This document shows, one piece after another, positions 1 through 9,898 of a stretch of DNA of 64,000 nucleotides. Position 1 is the stretch's first letter. Every line of letters starts with the position of its first letter. Below the pieces are notes generated by a model. The model ran no database searches, was not told where the DNA came from, and worked only from the letters and a program-made list of their open reading frames with translations. The position numbers were made by a program, and so were the translations under genes. The stretch is from positions 310,001-374,000 of the forward strand of contig NZ_JBBYXL010000007.1 of the NCBI RefSeq assembly GCF_039655865.1, written 5' to 3'. The stretch is from Prosthecobacter sp. SYSU 5D2. Its GTDB lineage: Bacteria > Verrucomicrobiota > Verrucomicrobiia > Verrucomicrobiales > Verrucomicrobiaceae.

Positions 1-156
1 TTAAAACTGGAGCTGGCCAGCCAGGGCAGGCTGGCGCGGCTGCTGGATGAGGCCACGGCAGAGAGCCCGCTGGTGCTGGTGAATGAGAAGGAAGGACTCG
101 CCGCCGTGGTGGATGCATGGTGGATGTTTAATGGAGAATGGATCCTGGTCCGCTGA
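1..156 (+). CDS. C-terminal end of an unidentified protein (truncated by window edge)
   Basis: Frame 1 is open from the first base to a TGA at 154-156 and encodes the last 51 residues of a protein. The tail is leucine- and acid-rich with a WWMFNGEW stretch near the end. I do not recognise the family. It lies upstream of and co-directional with the type VI secretion cluster, about 110 bases before the next start, so it may belong to the same locus. Codon use matches the neighbours. Confidence 0.5.
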   Translation, partial: LKLELASQGRLARLLDEATAESPLVLVNEKEGLAAVVDAWWMFNGEWILVR

Positions 157-269
157 ACCGAAGGCAAACCCACCCCATGAAATCCGCAAAACGCATTCAT
201 CACATACTTTGCATATCCCTGTCTTCCTGGCTTGACTCCCTAGGAGGCTGATACCTATACTTCCAGCCT

Positions 270-2240
270 ATGCCCCTGGCGCTACAATCAGTGAATGGAA
301 TACATGTTGCCGCGCTCAGCGGTGCCCTGGACAATTCTTCAGGTGTTGATCTTGTGACGGGGATCAAGGCTTCCGTGGAAAAAGGTGCCAGCATCATTCT
401 GGACTGCACGCTGGTTTCCACCATGGATGTGGCCGGATTCAAGCACCTGCTGGCGCTGCACCGCTGGTCGCAGGTGGGCAATGGCCGGCTGGTGCTGGCC
501 GGGATGTCCCCGGAGGCCTGGGCGCTGATCGTGGAGAATCATTGTGAAAACACCTTTGAATCCCGCCCATCCGTCCCCGCCGCCTTCCAGGCGCTGGGGG
601 TGAGCAGTGAGCCGGCCGGCGGTGCTGCGGAGACTTCCGGTTATGATGATTATCCGGAGCCGCCTGCCTTCCAGCCGGAGCCGCCTGCTTCTGCCATGGA
701 CGATCCCTACGGGCAGAGTTTTGGCACACCGGAAGCGGATCCCTGGAGCCAGACGATGCCGGACAACCCGGTGCCGCCCGCCTATTCGGGCGCCGCTTCA
801 TGGGATACCCCGGCTGCGGATGACAAAGACGATCCCTGGTCCCAGTTTGAAGACGGGACCCAAAAGGGCAAAAACAAAACCCCGGAAGGCGGCAACGGCA
901 AAAAATCCAAGCTCCCGCTGTTCATCGGCGTGGCGGTGCTTCTGCTGCTGCTGACGGGCGGTGGTCTGTGGCTCAATGACTACCTTAAAGTTCCGCTCAT
1001 TGAGGTCTCTGAATCGGCCATTGAAGTGCAGGAAGGCAAAGAGCCGCGCACCGTTGAGATCACGGTGACGAACGGGGAGCTGGACATGGATACGATTACC
1101 CTGCCCACAGGCATGAATCTGGTGGAGGAAACCTTTCCTGATGAACCGGGTGACAAGAGAATCTATTCGATCTATGGCGTCGCGAAGCCAGGAGCTGAAA
1201 GCATGGATGTACAGCTCACCGCCGCCAAAGAAAAAGGCAGCACCCGCCGTGCAGAGCCGGTGAGCCTCTCCATTGAAATCCTGCCCAAACCCATGGAGTG
1301 GCAGCTCTCCCAGACGCCTGCCATGCTGAAAGTGGGAACGCCCATTTCCTACCAGCCCATCATCACCGGGGCCAAATCGGTGACCTTCAGCTCCACATCG
1401 GACATGGCTGAAGGGCTGGTGATCCAGGCGAACGCGAAGGATGCGGAAAAGTGGGTGCTGGCCGGGACCCCTGCGACACCAGGCAAATTCAAACTCGAAT
1501 TCACGGCCCAACCGAAAAAGGGCGAGCCGGAAACCCGCAGTCTTCAGATTGAAGTGGAACCTCCGCCACCGCCACCGCAGCCGGTGGATCCGGTGGTGGC
1601 CGCGCCTGCGCCGGATGCCCCCCCCGGAACTGTCGCGTCCCCGGCCATGCCACTGACGGCGGAGACACCGCCTTCCGCAGCTGCCTTGCTCTCTGAGGCA
1701 GAAAGGGCTGAGAAAGCCAAGCTGGATGATGCCATGCGCATCTTCCTGCTGGAGCGCATCGAGAAGGCCAACGACCATTTCTCTTTTGCTGAAAAGCTAC
1801 AGCTCCGCCAGATGGTCGAGCTGCTGACGGACGCCAAACTGATCGCGCGGGTGACGTTTCCCACAGGCAAGACCACTCTCCTGGAAAGAGAGAAGCGGGT
1901 CTTGAAAGAGGCGATGGACAACGAGGCCAACCGCGCACTTCTGGAAGATCCGGACTGCCAGATCCTGGTGGTGGGCTATGCCTCCCCGACAGGGCCGCCG
2001 GCGCTGAACATCCGACTGAGCCGGGGCCGTGCGAGCACGGTCAACGACATGCTGCGCAATGTGCTGGGAAGGGGGGCAGACCTCTGCGGGGACTACGGCC
2101 CCACGGATATTATTTCCGAGGACCAGCTCGGCAACCAGGCGGTGGAAGTCTTTGCAGGAATCATCCATCTTTCCCCTGAGCTGGAATCGGTCGCAGAAAA
2201 ATTCAAAGAGGATTTCAATGCCCGCCATGGTGGCCGTTGA
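270..2240 (+). CDS. STAS domain - transmembrane - OmpA-like fusion protein, T6SS-associated
   Basis: 656 residues. Residues 1-110 look like a STAS (anti-anti-sigma type) domain with the typical ILDCTLVSTMDVAGF region. A Pro/Asp-rich linker follows, then one hydrophobic helix at about 213-235. The central part (about 240-480) looks like extracytoplasmic beta-sandwich repeats, followed by a Pro-rich stretch near 430. Residues about 520-640 resemble an OmpA/Pal peptidoglycan-binding domain (FPTGKTTL, GYASPTG, LSRGRAS). In known T6SS an OmpA-like domain on or beside TssL anchors the membrane complex to the wall. The TssL encoded here lacks one, so this protein may supply that function. A STAS domain on the cytoplasmic side is unusual; a switch role is inference. 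The start gives an intact STAS strand 1. Confidence 0.72.
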   Translation: MPLALQSVNGIHVAALSGALDNSSGVDLVTGIKASVEKGASIILDCTLVSTMDVAGFKHLLALHRWSQVGNGRLVLAGMSPEAWALIVENHCENTFESRPSVPAAFQALGVSSEPAGGAAETSGYDDYPEPPAFQPEPPASAMDDPYGQSFGTPEADPWSQTMPDNPVPPAYSGAASWDTPAADDKDDPWSQFEDGTQKGKNKTPEGGNGKKSKLPLFIGVAVLLLLLTGGGLWLNDYLKVPLIEVSESAIEVQEGKEPRTVEITVTNGELDMDTITLPTGMNLVEETFPDEPGDKRIYSIYGVAKPGAESMDVQLTAAKEKGSTRRAEPVSLSIEILPKPMEWQLSQTPAMLKVGTPISYQPIITGAKSVTFSSTSDMAEGLVIQANAKDAEKWVLAGTPATPGKFKLEFTAQPKKGEPETRSLQIEVEPPPPPPQPVDPVVAAPAPDAPPGTVASPAMPLTAETPPSAAALLSEAERAEKAKLDDAMRIFLLERIEKANDHFSFAEKLQLRQMVELLTDAKLIARVTFPTGKTTLLEREKRVLKEAMDNEANRALLEDPDCQILVVGYASPTGPPALNIRLSRGRASTVNDMLRNVLGRGADLCGDYGPTDIISEDQLGNQAVEVFAGIIHLSPELESVAEKFKEDFNARHGGR

Positions 2241-3049
2241 TACCCAAGCCCCTGAGAATCTCCATGCCGCCACGCCCTGCTACAGCCTCTCCCTCTGATT
2301 CCGCAGATTCTGAGGAGGAAATCCACCCGATCCGCCTGGCGCGGATGCTGGGGGAAAAGTGGGCGGGGATGACGGACAGTGCCCGGGAAGTCTGCATGGC
2401 GGAGCTGATCGAAGGCGGAGTCATCACGCCGCCCAAGGCCCAGACATCCCCCGTGGAAGCCTTTGTCAAACTGCCGCCCGGGAGCGAGGACCTGGCGGAG
2501 CTGAAAATGGAAGTGCTGCGCACCCGGCTGAAGATGCATGAGGCCCGCTACAACGGCCCGCTGGACCTGCTGGATGTGCTGGGCCTGCTGGTGGAGCTTG
2601 CCGGCCAGGTGAGCCTGCTGGGAGATCTGCTTTCCACCGTCTGGCCAGCCTGGCGGGAGCTGTCCCGCAGTGCCCGGCTGCAACCTTCCGCCGCCTCACG
2701 CCAGCCGCTGGTCCACCATCTGCGCAACAGCCTGGACGGGCATCCCGGCGCCGAGCTGACCCTGGCCCTGCGCGACCAGCAAACGGCAGCCCGGCTGCTG
2801 GTGGCCATCCTCAGCGGTCTGGGCCAGGGGAGCCAGGTCTTCGCGCGAGAATGCTCCCAGTTCATAGATCCGGAAAACATCCAGCGCGAGCTGCGCAAGG
2901 CCCGTGGCCGCGTGCCAACGGCGGAGGAAATGTGGGCGCGCTACAAGCAGCTGAGCAATTCCCTCACTCCCAACGAGATCGAACACCGCCTGCAGCAGCA
3001 CATCGTCACGGCCGCCGAGGCTTTTTTCCATGCTGTGCACCGGAGCTGA
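2237..3049 (+). CDS. TagH C-terminal-like T6SS accessory protein without FHA domain
   Basis: About 270 residues, overlapping the previous stop if TTG at 2237 is used; ATG at 2264 (MPPRPATASPS) is a good alternative. The protein is mainly helical and soluble. Its last 130 residues (SQFIDPENIQREL, then EEMWARYKQL, then TAAEAFFHAV) resemble the C-terminal domain of T6SS FHA-type TagH proteins, where a 'fDP..le' motif is followed by 'W..Y...y' and a final 'F..AY' helix. There is no FHA domain at the N terminus. It sits directly before tssK, where TagH-type genes often lie. Family assignment is pattern recognition only. Confidence 0.45.
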   Translation: MIPKPLRISMPPRPATASPSDSADSEEEIHPIRLARMLGEKWAGMTDSAREVCMAELIEGGVITPPKAQTSPVEAFVKLPPGSEDLAELKMEVLRTRLKMHEARYNGPLDLLDVLGLLVELAGQVSLLGDLLSTVWPAWRELSRSARLQPSAASRQPLVHHLRNSLDGHPGAELTLALRDQQTAARLLVAILSGLGQGSQVFARECSQFIDPENIQRELRKARGRVPTAEEMWARYKQLSNSLTPNEIEHRLQQHIVTAAEAFFHAVHRS

Positions 3050-3070
3050 CCCTGCTTCCCACCATTCACT

Positions 3071-4465
3071 ATGTCCATCCAAGTTCACTGGCACGAAGGG
3101 CTCTTTCTTCAGCCGCACCACCTGCAGACCCTGCAGCGCTCTGTCTTCACAGGGATCTGGGGGGAGCGCCGGCTGTCCATGCCGTTTTCATACGGGGTGA
3201 TCGAGGCCCGGCTGGCCAAAGATGACCTGGCGGACAACCGCATCCGTTTTGACAAACTGACGGTGGCCATGCCCAGCGGCACTCTCTTCCGCTTCCCTCA
3301 GGATGCGGTGCTGCCGACCCTGGACATCCGTGAGGCTTTCCGCGACCGCGCGGGCGGTTTCACGGTGGGTCTGGCGCTGCCGCTCTGGCAGGCATCCGGA
3401 GAAAACACCATTGATCTGGGCAAGGCGAAGCCCGGCCAGAAACTCATCTACCAGGTGGCCGAGGTGCCCGTTCCGGATGAAAACACCGGCCTCAATGCGC
3501 AGCCGATGCAGCTGCGCAAGCTGAATGGCATGCTGATGTTTGATGACGAGCGCCGCTCCGATGTCGAATACATTCCGCTGGTGAAGGTGGTGAGGCAGGT
3601 CTCCGACGATGCTGCCGGGCTGCCGCGGCCTGACCCTTATTTTGTCCCGCCCACCCTGCTGCTGAATGGCGCGCCGGTGCTTTACCAGCTGGTGAAGGAC
3701 CTGACGAGCCAGGTGTGCGCCACGCGTGAGCAACTGGCGACGCAACTGGCCAATACCCCGCTGGACCTGCGCTCCCTGCAAGGCTCCCAATACGAGCACC
3801 TGAGCCGCCTGCGCTGCCTGAGCCGCTCAGCCTCGCTGCTGCCCTCGCTGCTGGATGATTCCCCGAATGTGGCGGGGTGCGCCGGGCGGGTGCCGCTCTT
3901 TGACCTGTATCTGGCACTGAAAGACCTGCTGGCTGAGCTGACCTCCCTTTATCCCGGGAAAGGGGTGCTGGAGCCGCTGCCCTACGACCACGACAATCCG
4001 TATCCGCCCTTTGCGGATCTGGATGTGAAGATCCGCTCCTTCCTGGGCGGGATCTCGGGGCCGCGTTACCGCAAGATCGAATTCCAGCTGGATGACGGGG
4101 TCTTTGTGGGGGATCTGAACCCAGAGTTCTTCAAGGAGGTCACCGGCTATTATCTTTCTGTCGAAACGCCGCTGGATCCTGCCACGCTGGTGCGCCTGGT
4201 GGAGGACAGGGACCGCTTCAAGCTGATGCCGGCGAGCTATGGTCTGCGCGCCATCCGCGGGCTGATGCTCAAGGAGGAGAGGCACCCGCCGCTGGAGCTG
4301 CCGGTGAAGGCCAAGCAGTATTTTTACCGGGTCAACGTGGACGAAAGCGGGCGCATCTGGGAGCACTTCATGCGGGAGCCCCAGGGCATCATCCACTTCG
4401 ATGCGGCCGACCACTCCAAGTACAAGCTGACGCTGTACGCCACGGTACCCAATCCCATCGGCTAA
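3071..4465 (+). CDS. tssK: T6SS baseplate protein TssK (ImpJ/VasE)
   Basis: 464 residues, close to the usual TssK length of about 445. The N terminus VHWHEGLFLQPHHLQ is the family hallmark (V-x-W-x-E-G-x-F/L-x-P-x-H). TssK is the trimeric adaptor that links the phage-like baseplate to the TssL/TssM membrane complex. The gene is followed 18 bases later by tssL, the normal partner order. No truncation is seen. Confidence 0.95.
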   Translation: MSIQVHWHEGLFLQPHHLQTLQRSVFTGIWGERRLSMPFSYGVIEARLAKDDLADNRIRFDKLTVAMPSGTLFRFPQDAVLPTLDIREAFRDRAGGFTVGLALPLWQASGENTIDLGKAKPGQKLIYQVAEVPVPDENTGLNAQPMQLRKLNGMLMFDDERRSDVEYIPLVKVVRQVSDDAAGLPRPDPYFVPPTLLLNGAPVLYQLVKDLTSQVCATREQLATQLANTPLDLRSLQGSQYEHLSRLRCLSRSASLLPSLLDDSPNVAGCAGRVPLFDLYLALKDLLAELTSLYPGKGVLEPLPYDHDNPYPPFADLDVKIRSFLGGISGPRYRKIEFQLDDGVFVGDLNPEFFKEVTGYYLSVETPLDPATLVRLVEDRDRFKLMPASYGLRAIRGLMLKEERHPPLELPVKAKQYFYRVNVDESGRIWEHFMREPQGIIHFDAADHSKYKLTLYATVPNPIG

Positions 4466-4483
4466 GTCTCCCGCCCGCCGCTT

Positions 4484-5206
4484 ATGAAAGCCCTCCTGCT
4501 CTACGACCCCCTGCTGCAATACCTCTGCCAGGTGAACCGTCTGGCCCGCAGCGGCGCCCCGCTGTCCTATGGGGATGTGCGGGGCAAGATCATGGCGCTG
4601 CTGAGCGCGATTGACCAGAAGGCCAATGACGACCTCTCACTCCAGGATCATGTGAGGCAGCTGAAGACGCCGGTGAATTATTTTGTGGATGACGTCATCG
4701 CCCAGAATCCGAGGCTGTCCTTTGCGAAACGCTGGAATACCGAGCGGCTGGGCTATGCCAAAGACGGGCTGGCGGGAGATGAAGCCTTCTTCACCAACCA
4801 TCTGGACAAGGAGCTGCAGCAGCCGCCCTCCAAGGCGCTGGCGGAAAGGCTGCTGGTGTATTATGTCTGCCTGGGCCTGGGGTTTCAGGGCTATTTTTTC
4901 AACGATCCGGAGCGCTTGCGAAACTATGTGCGCCGGATCACCGCCGCCATCCGCCCCTGGCTGGTGGAGAGCACGGTGGAGAAGCTGATGCCGCAGGCCT
5001 ACCAGCATACGGACACCCGTGATTTCGTCCGCCCGCCGGAGCTGCGCAGTTCCATCCTGTTTGCCGGCATCATCAGCCTGCTGCTGGCGGGCCTGCCGAT
5101 CTATGCCTTTCTGGCCAAGGGGCTGGTGGAGAAACTGGATAACCAGATCCACCTGCGTGAAATCAACGAGTCCCACCAGGGGGCTGCGCTTCTGCTGAAA
5201 AAGTAA
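4484..5206 (+). CDS. tssL: T6SS inner-membrane protein TssL (DotU/IcmH)
   Basis: 240 residues: a cytoplasmic helical hook domain (LYDPLLQYLCQVNRL at 5-19 and the NYFVDDVI region about 66-73) followed by one C-terminal membrane helix at about 191-210 (ILFAGIISLLLAGLPIYAFL). TssL pairs with TssM to form the T6SS membrane complex. It ends soon after the helix and has no OmpA-like peptidoglycan-binding extension, which is notable because the first gene of the locus carries such a domain on another protein. Confidence 0.92.
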   Translation: MKALLLYDPLLQYLCQVNRLARSGAPLSYGDVRGKIMALLSAIDQKANDDLSLQDHVRQLKTPVNYFVDDVIAQNPRLSFAKRWNTERLGYAKDGLAGDEAFFTNHLDKELQQPPSKALAERLLVYYVCLGLGFQGYFFNDPERLRNYVRRITAAIRPWLVESTVEKLMPQAYQHTDTRDFVRPPELRSSILFAGIISLLLAGLPIYAFLAKGLVEKLDNQIHLREINESHQGAALLLKK

Positions 5207-5227
5207 CCCGGTTTTTCCTGCACTCCC

Positions 5228-8200
5228 ATGCCGAAGTTTACCAGACCCTCCGCCCCGCGACCGCAGATGGAGGTTTACACCTCCAGCCATGCCAAAAACT
5301 GGGGTTACAATGCGCTGCCGGGGCCGGTGACCTCCCTCTACAGCCTGATCATGGCCGGCTCTGTCACGGGCCTGGCCTACTTTGCCGGGGACAAGTGGGG
5401 CAACGGGCAGGGGACCCTGTGGTCCATCATCGCCATCTCCGTCATGACCGTCATCGGCATGGTGGTGATGGGCTTCCGCGCCCGCAAGGCCAAGCGCGAG
5501 CATGAGGAGCAGGGGGAGGGATTTGAATCCGCGCTGCGCGGCTCTGCCGCGGGCTGGGACGGCTCCGTCAACGACCCGGCGGAAATCGCCCGGCTGGATG
5601 ACATGCGGAGCAATTTCCAAAAGGGCATCCAGGCCTTCAAGGATTACGGCAAGGACATCTATTCCCTGCCCTGGTACGTGATCGTGGGTGAGCCGGGCAG
5701 CGGCAAGACAGAGGCGATCCGCCGCAGTGAGCTGCGCTTTCCGGATGCGCTGCAGGACAAGCTCCAGGGTACCGGGGGCACCTACTCGATGCACTGGTGG
5801 TTTACCAACCAGGCCATCATTCTGGACACGGCGGGGGCCATCCTGATGCAGCCGGAGGCGGCAGCCCGCTTTGAGGAATTTCTGAACCTTCTGCGCGAGC
5901 ACCGTCCCGCCTGCCCGATCAACGGGATGATCCTGACCATCCCCACGGACAGCCTGCTGGCAGATCCGCCGCATGTGGCGGAACAGAAGGCACGCACGAT
6001 CGCCTCCCAGCTGGGCATGATTCAAAAGGCGCTGGATGTCCGCTTCCCGATCTACCTGATGATCAGCAAGAGCGACCGGCTGCCGGGCTTCCGGGAGTTT
6101 TTTGACGCGGAGGGACAGGCCGGGTTTGAGCGGCAGATGACGGGCTGGTCGAATCCGGACCCCCTGGGGCAGCCCTTTGCCCCGGAGCGCATCTATGAGG
6201 CCGTGGACGCGATTGCCCACCGCCTGCAGGGGCGGGCGCTGGCCCTGCTTGCGGACCCGATCTCCCCCAACCCATCCGCACGCCGGCTGGACGAGGTGGA
6301 TGCGCTGTATTCCTTTCCCCAGGTGCTGCGCAGCCTTTCGCCACGCTTGCGGTTATACCTGGACATCATTTTTCAGACCGGCACATGGGCCACCAAGCCG
6401 CCGTTCTTTCGCGGCCTGTACTTCACCAGTGCGCTGCGGGAAGGCGCGCAGCTGGACCAGCAGCTGGCCCAGGCCCTGGGCATGTCGGTGAACCAGCTTC
6501 CGCCGGGAGGCTTCTTCGCCCGTGAAAAATCCGTGTTTTTGCGGGACCTGTTCATGGAAAAAATCTTCCAGGAAAGCGGGCTGGTCACACGCCTCTTCGA
6601 TATCGGCGCGCACCTGCGCAAACGCCTGACGACTTTTTACGGAGCCACGGCCGCCCTGCTGCTGCTGGCGCTGGGCCTGGCCTGGATCGTGAAGAACCGG
6701 ATTGAGGAGCAGCTGAACCGCGACCAGCAGCTGTGGGCGGATGCCAACGGCACGTGGAACAACGGCACCTTCCTGCCGGTGCTGACCCGGAGCAATGAGC
6801 ACTCTGAGGCGAGCAAGGACCGCCCTGCCTGGACCTGGACAGCGGACCGCACGGTGAAAGGCAACACCTCCAATCTGGGGCTGCTGGAAGAGATCCAAAA
6901 GCGTGTCAACGAACCCATCAGCCTGTCCTGGGTCTTCAGCCCGGTGGGTGAGTGGAACGACTTCCTGAGCCGTCGCCGCCAGGCCTTCCTGACGCTGGCG
7001 GAAGGCAGCATCATGAAGCCGGTGCTGGATGCCGCCCGCGAGCGCATCCTGTGGGATACGGCCATCGGCGCGACAACCTCGGATGCCACGCAGACGCGCA
7101 TGGCGAAAGCCTATGCGCAGCTGCTTTTGCTGGAGGCCTGGGTGGGCGGGAAAGCTGCACCCGCGCCGGATAAAAAGACCTGGGAGGCATTCTTTACCGA
7201 TCTGCTGGCTTACATCCTGGATCCTGCGCCCCCTGGCGGGGTGGCTGCCGCTGTTTCTGCTGAAACCGGGGCTACGGCAGCCCCTTCTGCGACGGCTTCC
7301 GCCCCGCTGCCGATCGTCAAGGATCTGGTGGCCATGGCTCAGAGCGTGTACAGCCAGGAGCTGGACCTGCGCAGCCGTGGCTGGATGAGCGAGGCTGCGG
7401 TGGACGGCCTGCCGCTGGAAGAATCCGCCCTGGCGAAAGCTGCTGATTTCATCTTTGGCAACACGCGGCAGGAAGCTGAAAGCAACGAGCAGCAAAAGGC
7501 TGAAAAGCTGGCGGAAAAAAGGCGTGCCGTGGAGCGCATCACGGAGGCTGAGAAAGCCATTCTGCGCCTGGCGGAAGAGAAGCCTGCCGGGCCGCGGGTG
7601 GTGGTGGAAATGGACGGCCTGCAACCTTTCCGGGACGCGGTGGCCAACTATGAAAAAGCCATCAAGAACGACGGTTCGAGCCCCCGCTCAGCGCTCAGCA
7701 TGGATCTGGTGACCAACACCGCCAAAAACATCCTGACGGCAGCGGATGCCCTGGACGATGACGCCCCTGACGGGCTGATCCATGCAGCCGCAGCAGCGAA
7801 AAAGCAGAAGCAGGGAAGCGCCACGGCGAGCACGAATGCCGATGAAGGCGACAGCGCGTGGGAAGAAGCAAGGAAGCGGCTGGTGGAATATGAAAAAAGC
7901 TTCATGCCCATCCAGGCCATTGATGCCAACCTTTCCATGGACAACATGATCGGCAACCTGTCCCAGAAGCTCCAGGCGGCTGCGGCAGTAGTGCGCGAAC
8001 AGCAAGGCTCTGCGGCCCCTGCGGCAGAACCCGCACCCGAGACAGAGGCCTCCAAAATCGAAGCCTACCTGAAGAAGTTTCGCGGCACGCCCCTCATCGC
8101 CACCGTCTTCAAGAACTACCGCCAGTCCCTGCTGACTTATCTGAACCCGAAACTGAAGTTTCCCCTCGTGCTCTGCAGCACCGGTTACGATGACTACTTC

Positions 8201-8836
8201 CAGTTCGAATCGGAATGCGAAAACCTGGCCAAGGTGGAAAAGGACAGGAATGACATGCAGACGCTGTCTGACGGCCTGTACCAATGTGCGGAAAAGCAGG
8301 AGCTGGACCGGCTGATGGAGAAGCTGTCCGCGGTTTTTCGAATCAAGCAGGCCATGAAAAGCGGCAGCCTGAGCATTGAAATGGACGCCGTCGCACCGGC
8401 CGTGAAGAAAACGGTCCAAGAGCCAGTCCCCGACCCTGCAGCGGGGTTTGGCACGCCGGGAGCCCCGCCCCCCGTCCCCATCCCCAAGGAGATTCAGGAC
8501 GGCTGCCTCAACATGAGGATCTCCATCGGCGGCAGGGACATGGTGGACGGCCCGCCGACAGGGGACAACAAGCCGGTGCCCTATAAGGGGATTGAGCCTG
8601 TCAAAATCATTCTGCGGTATTCCGCGCCGGCGCCGGTCAACGAGAAGTCCTATTATTACAGCAGCCCGGAGTCCAAATGGTCCCTGCTGAGGGAGGTGGC
8701 CACCAGCGGAAGGAACCGGTTTCCAATTCAGAATTCCGGGAAAAGTTTCAGCATCACCTCCTCCCCCAGCCTGCCCGCCGGCCAGTGGCCGAAGCGCAGC
8801 GACCTGGATCTGCCAGCCGAACCTCCAAGCCGATGA
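5228..8836 (+). CDS. tssM: T6SS membrane-complex ATP-binding protein TssM (IcmF)
   Basis: 1202 residues, normal for the family. Two membrane helices near 38-55 and 62-80 precede a cytoplasmic domain with Walker A GEPGSGKT at 154-161; a third helix lies near 473-489 (ATAALLLLALGLAWIV). The rest is the large extracytoplasmic region. TssM spans the inner membrane and forms the channel core with TssL; in proteobacteria its C terminus binds the TssJ lipoprotein, but no tssJ is present here. Stop and next start (tagF) are 7 bases apart, so the genes are surely cotranscribed. Confidence 0.94.
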   Translation: MPKFTRPSAPRPQMEVYTSSHAKNWGYNALPGPVTSLYSLIMAGSVTGLAYFAGDKWGNGQGTLWSIIAISVMTVIGMVVMGFRARKAKREHEEQGEGFESALRGSAAGWDGSVNDPAEIARLDDMRSNFQKGIQAFKDYGKDIYSLPWYVIVGEPGSGKTEAIRRSELRFPDALQDKLQGTGGTYSMHWWFTNQAIILDTAGAILMQPEAAARFEEFLNLLREHRPACPINGMILTIPTDSLLADPPHVAEQKARTIASQLGMIQKALDVRFPIYLMISKSDRLPGFREFFDAEGQAGFERQMTGWSNPDPLGQPFAPERIYEAVDAIAHRLQGRALALLADPISPNPSARRLDEVDALYSFPQVLRSLSPRLRLYLDIIFQTGTWATKPPFFRGLYFTSALREGAQLDQQLAQALGMSVNQLPPGGFFAREKSVFLRDLFMEKIFQESGLVTRLFDIGAHLRKRLTTFYGATAALLLLALGLAWIVKNRIEEQLNRDQQLWADANGTWNNGTFLPVLTRSNEHSEASKDRPAWTWTADRTVKGNTSNLGLLEEIQKRVNEPISLSWVFSPVGEWNDFLSRRRQAFLTLAEGSIMKPVLDAARERILWDTAIGATTSDATQTRMAKAYAQLLLLEAWVGGKAAPAPDKKTWEAFFTDLLAYILDPAPPGGVAAAVSAETGATAAPSATASAPLPIVKDLVAMAQSVYSQELDLRSRGWMSEAAVDGLPLEESALAKAADFIFGNTRQEAESNEQQKAEKLAEKRRAVERITEAEKAILRLAEEKPAGPRVVVEMDGLQPFRDAVANYEKAIKNDGSSPRSALSMDLVTNTAKNILTAADALDDDAPDGLIHAAAAAKKQKQGSATASTNADEGDSAWEEARKRLVEYEKSFMPIQAIDANLSMDNMIGNLSQKLQAAAAVVREQQGSAAPAAEPAPETEASKIEAYLKKFRGTPLIATVFKNYRQSLLTYLNPKLKFPLVLCSTGYDDYFQFESECENLAKVEKDRNDMQTLSDGLYQCAEKQELDRLMEKLSAVFRIKQAMKSGSLSIEMDAVAPAVKKTVQEPVPDPAAGFGTPGAPPPVPIPKEIQDGCLNMRISIGGRDMVDGPPTGDNKPVPYKGIEPVKIILRYSAPAPVNEKSYYYSSPESKWSLLREVATSGRNRFPIQNSGKSFSITSSPSLPAGQWPKRSDLDLPAEPPSR

Positions 8837-8843
8837 CCTGACT

Positions 8844-9866
8844 ATGGCGACGCCCACGACCACCATCCCGAGGACCACCATGATGGCGCGGCCCATGCCG
8901 CCCTTTTTGGAAGACTCTTTGTTAGGCGCGCCGGGGAAGCTGGCCCTCTTTGGCAAGCATCCGGCGGCAGCGGACCATCTGGAGGACATGGGCCTGTCCA
9001 CCTCCTCCCTGGTGGCCTTCAAGCAGGCGTTTTATCTGGAAGGGATCACGGAATGTCTGAACCGGCAGACGTGGCTGAAGGACCTGCCGGCTGCGGACGC
9101 GCCGCCCTATGACCACTGCCTGCTGAGCCTGGGCCGCAAGGGCTGGATGGCCGTGCGCTTCCAGCAGTCCTCCGATGCGGCGGGCCGGAAGCAGTTCCCA
9201 CTGGTCCTGGCGCTGCACGGGAGTGATTTCAGTTCATTGAACCGCATCGCCGACATCGGCCAGCTGCTGGAGACGGCGCTGACTGCTGCGGCGGGAGCCC
9301 GGGACCTTGCCGCGCTGCGGCAGGTCCACAACCAGGCGCAGGCGCAGGTGCTGGAGCTGCTATCCACGCCAGCGGCCAGCCCGCCCGGCCCCTCCGCCCG
9401 TGAAGCCTGGCTGCAGGGCCTGCCGCTGGGCCAGGAGAAGGAGGGTCTGTGGCGGATCTGCCATGCGCTGTCCCCGGCGGGGGCCAGTGCCGGCTCAGCC
9501 CGTGTGCCGCTGCACCTGGGGGGACCCTGGCAGTCGGCCACCCTGTGGCAGTCTCTGGTGAAGCACCTCTTTCAGCCTCCGGCGGGCACGACGGTGGTGT
9601 GGAGGCCCCGGCAGGCCTTTGCTGATCTTGCGCTCTGCCCGCCCCACTTCCGTATCCTTGGTTCACTGTTTGCCCCGGAGAGCAGCCAGCCGCAGACTTG
9701 CACCGTTCCCTTTAATTACACGCCGGAACTCAAGGCGGAAGCCCAAGGCATCCTGATAAGGTGGTTCAGTGAATCCAGTCTCTTTGAGCCCCTGAAAAAC
9801 ACTCAAGAATCACCTTCGTTGCTAAATAAGGTTTGCAATGGATTGCGCTCATGGTTTAAACCCTGA
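8844..9866 (+). CDS. tagF: T6SS-associated protein TagF (ImpM)
   Basis: 340 residues. The core begins GAPGKLALFGKHPAAADH, matching the TagF G-x-x-G-K-x-P-x-x-G-D-F pattern with H in place of F. TagF proteins repress T6SS firing post-translationally, in some systems together with FHA proteins. The first about 25 residues are Met/Thr/Pro-rich and may not be translated; ATG codons at 8881 or 8884 are alternatives. Codons TTG-TTA-GGC (8919-8927) are unusual in this CTG-rich gene and form one copy of the over-represented nonamer described in the findings. Confidence 0.82.
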   Translation: MATPTTTIPRTTMMARPMPPFLEDSLLGAPGKLALFGKHPAAADHLEDMGLSTSSLVAFKQAFYLEGITECLNRQTWLKDLPAADAPPYDHCLLSLGRKGWMAVRFQQSSDAAGRKQFPLVLALHGSDFSSLNRIADIGQLLETALTAAAGARDLAALRQVHNQAQAQVLELLSTPAASPPGPSAREAWLQGLPLGQEKEGLWRICHALSPAGASAGSARVPLHLGGPWQSATLWQSLVKHLFQPPAGTTVVWRPRQAFADLALCPPHFRILGSLFAPESSQPQTCTVPFNYTPELKAEAQGILIRWFSESSLFEPLKNTQESPSLLNKVCNGLRSWFKP

Positions 9867-9898
9867 GCTTAGGGGTGCATTCAGCCTGAAAAAAGCGT

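Noticed and set aside
4637..6220. Long antisense open frame (527 codons) over tssL/tssM
   Set aside because: It is a GC-driven shadow of tssL and tssM; composition is His/Arg/Gln-rich with no domain, and the + strand genes are certain.
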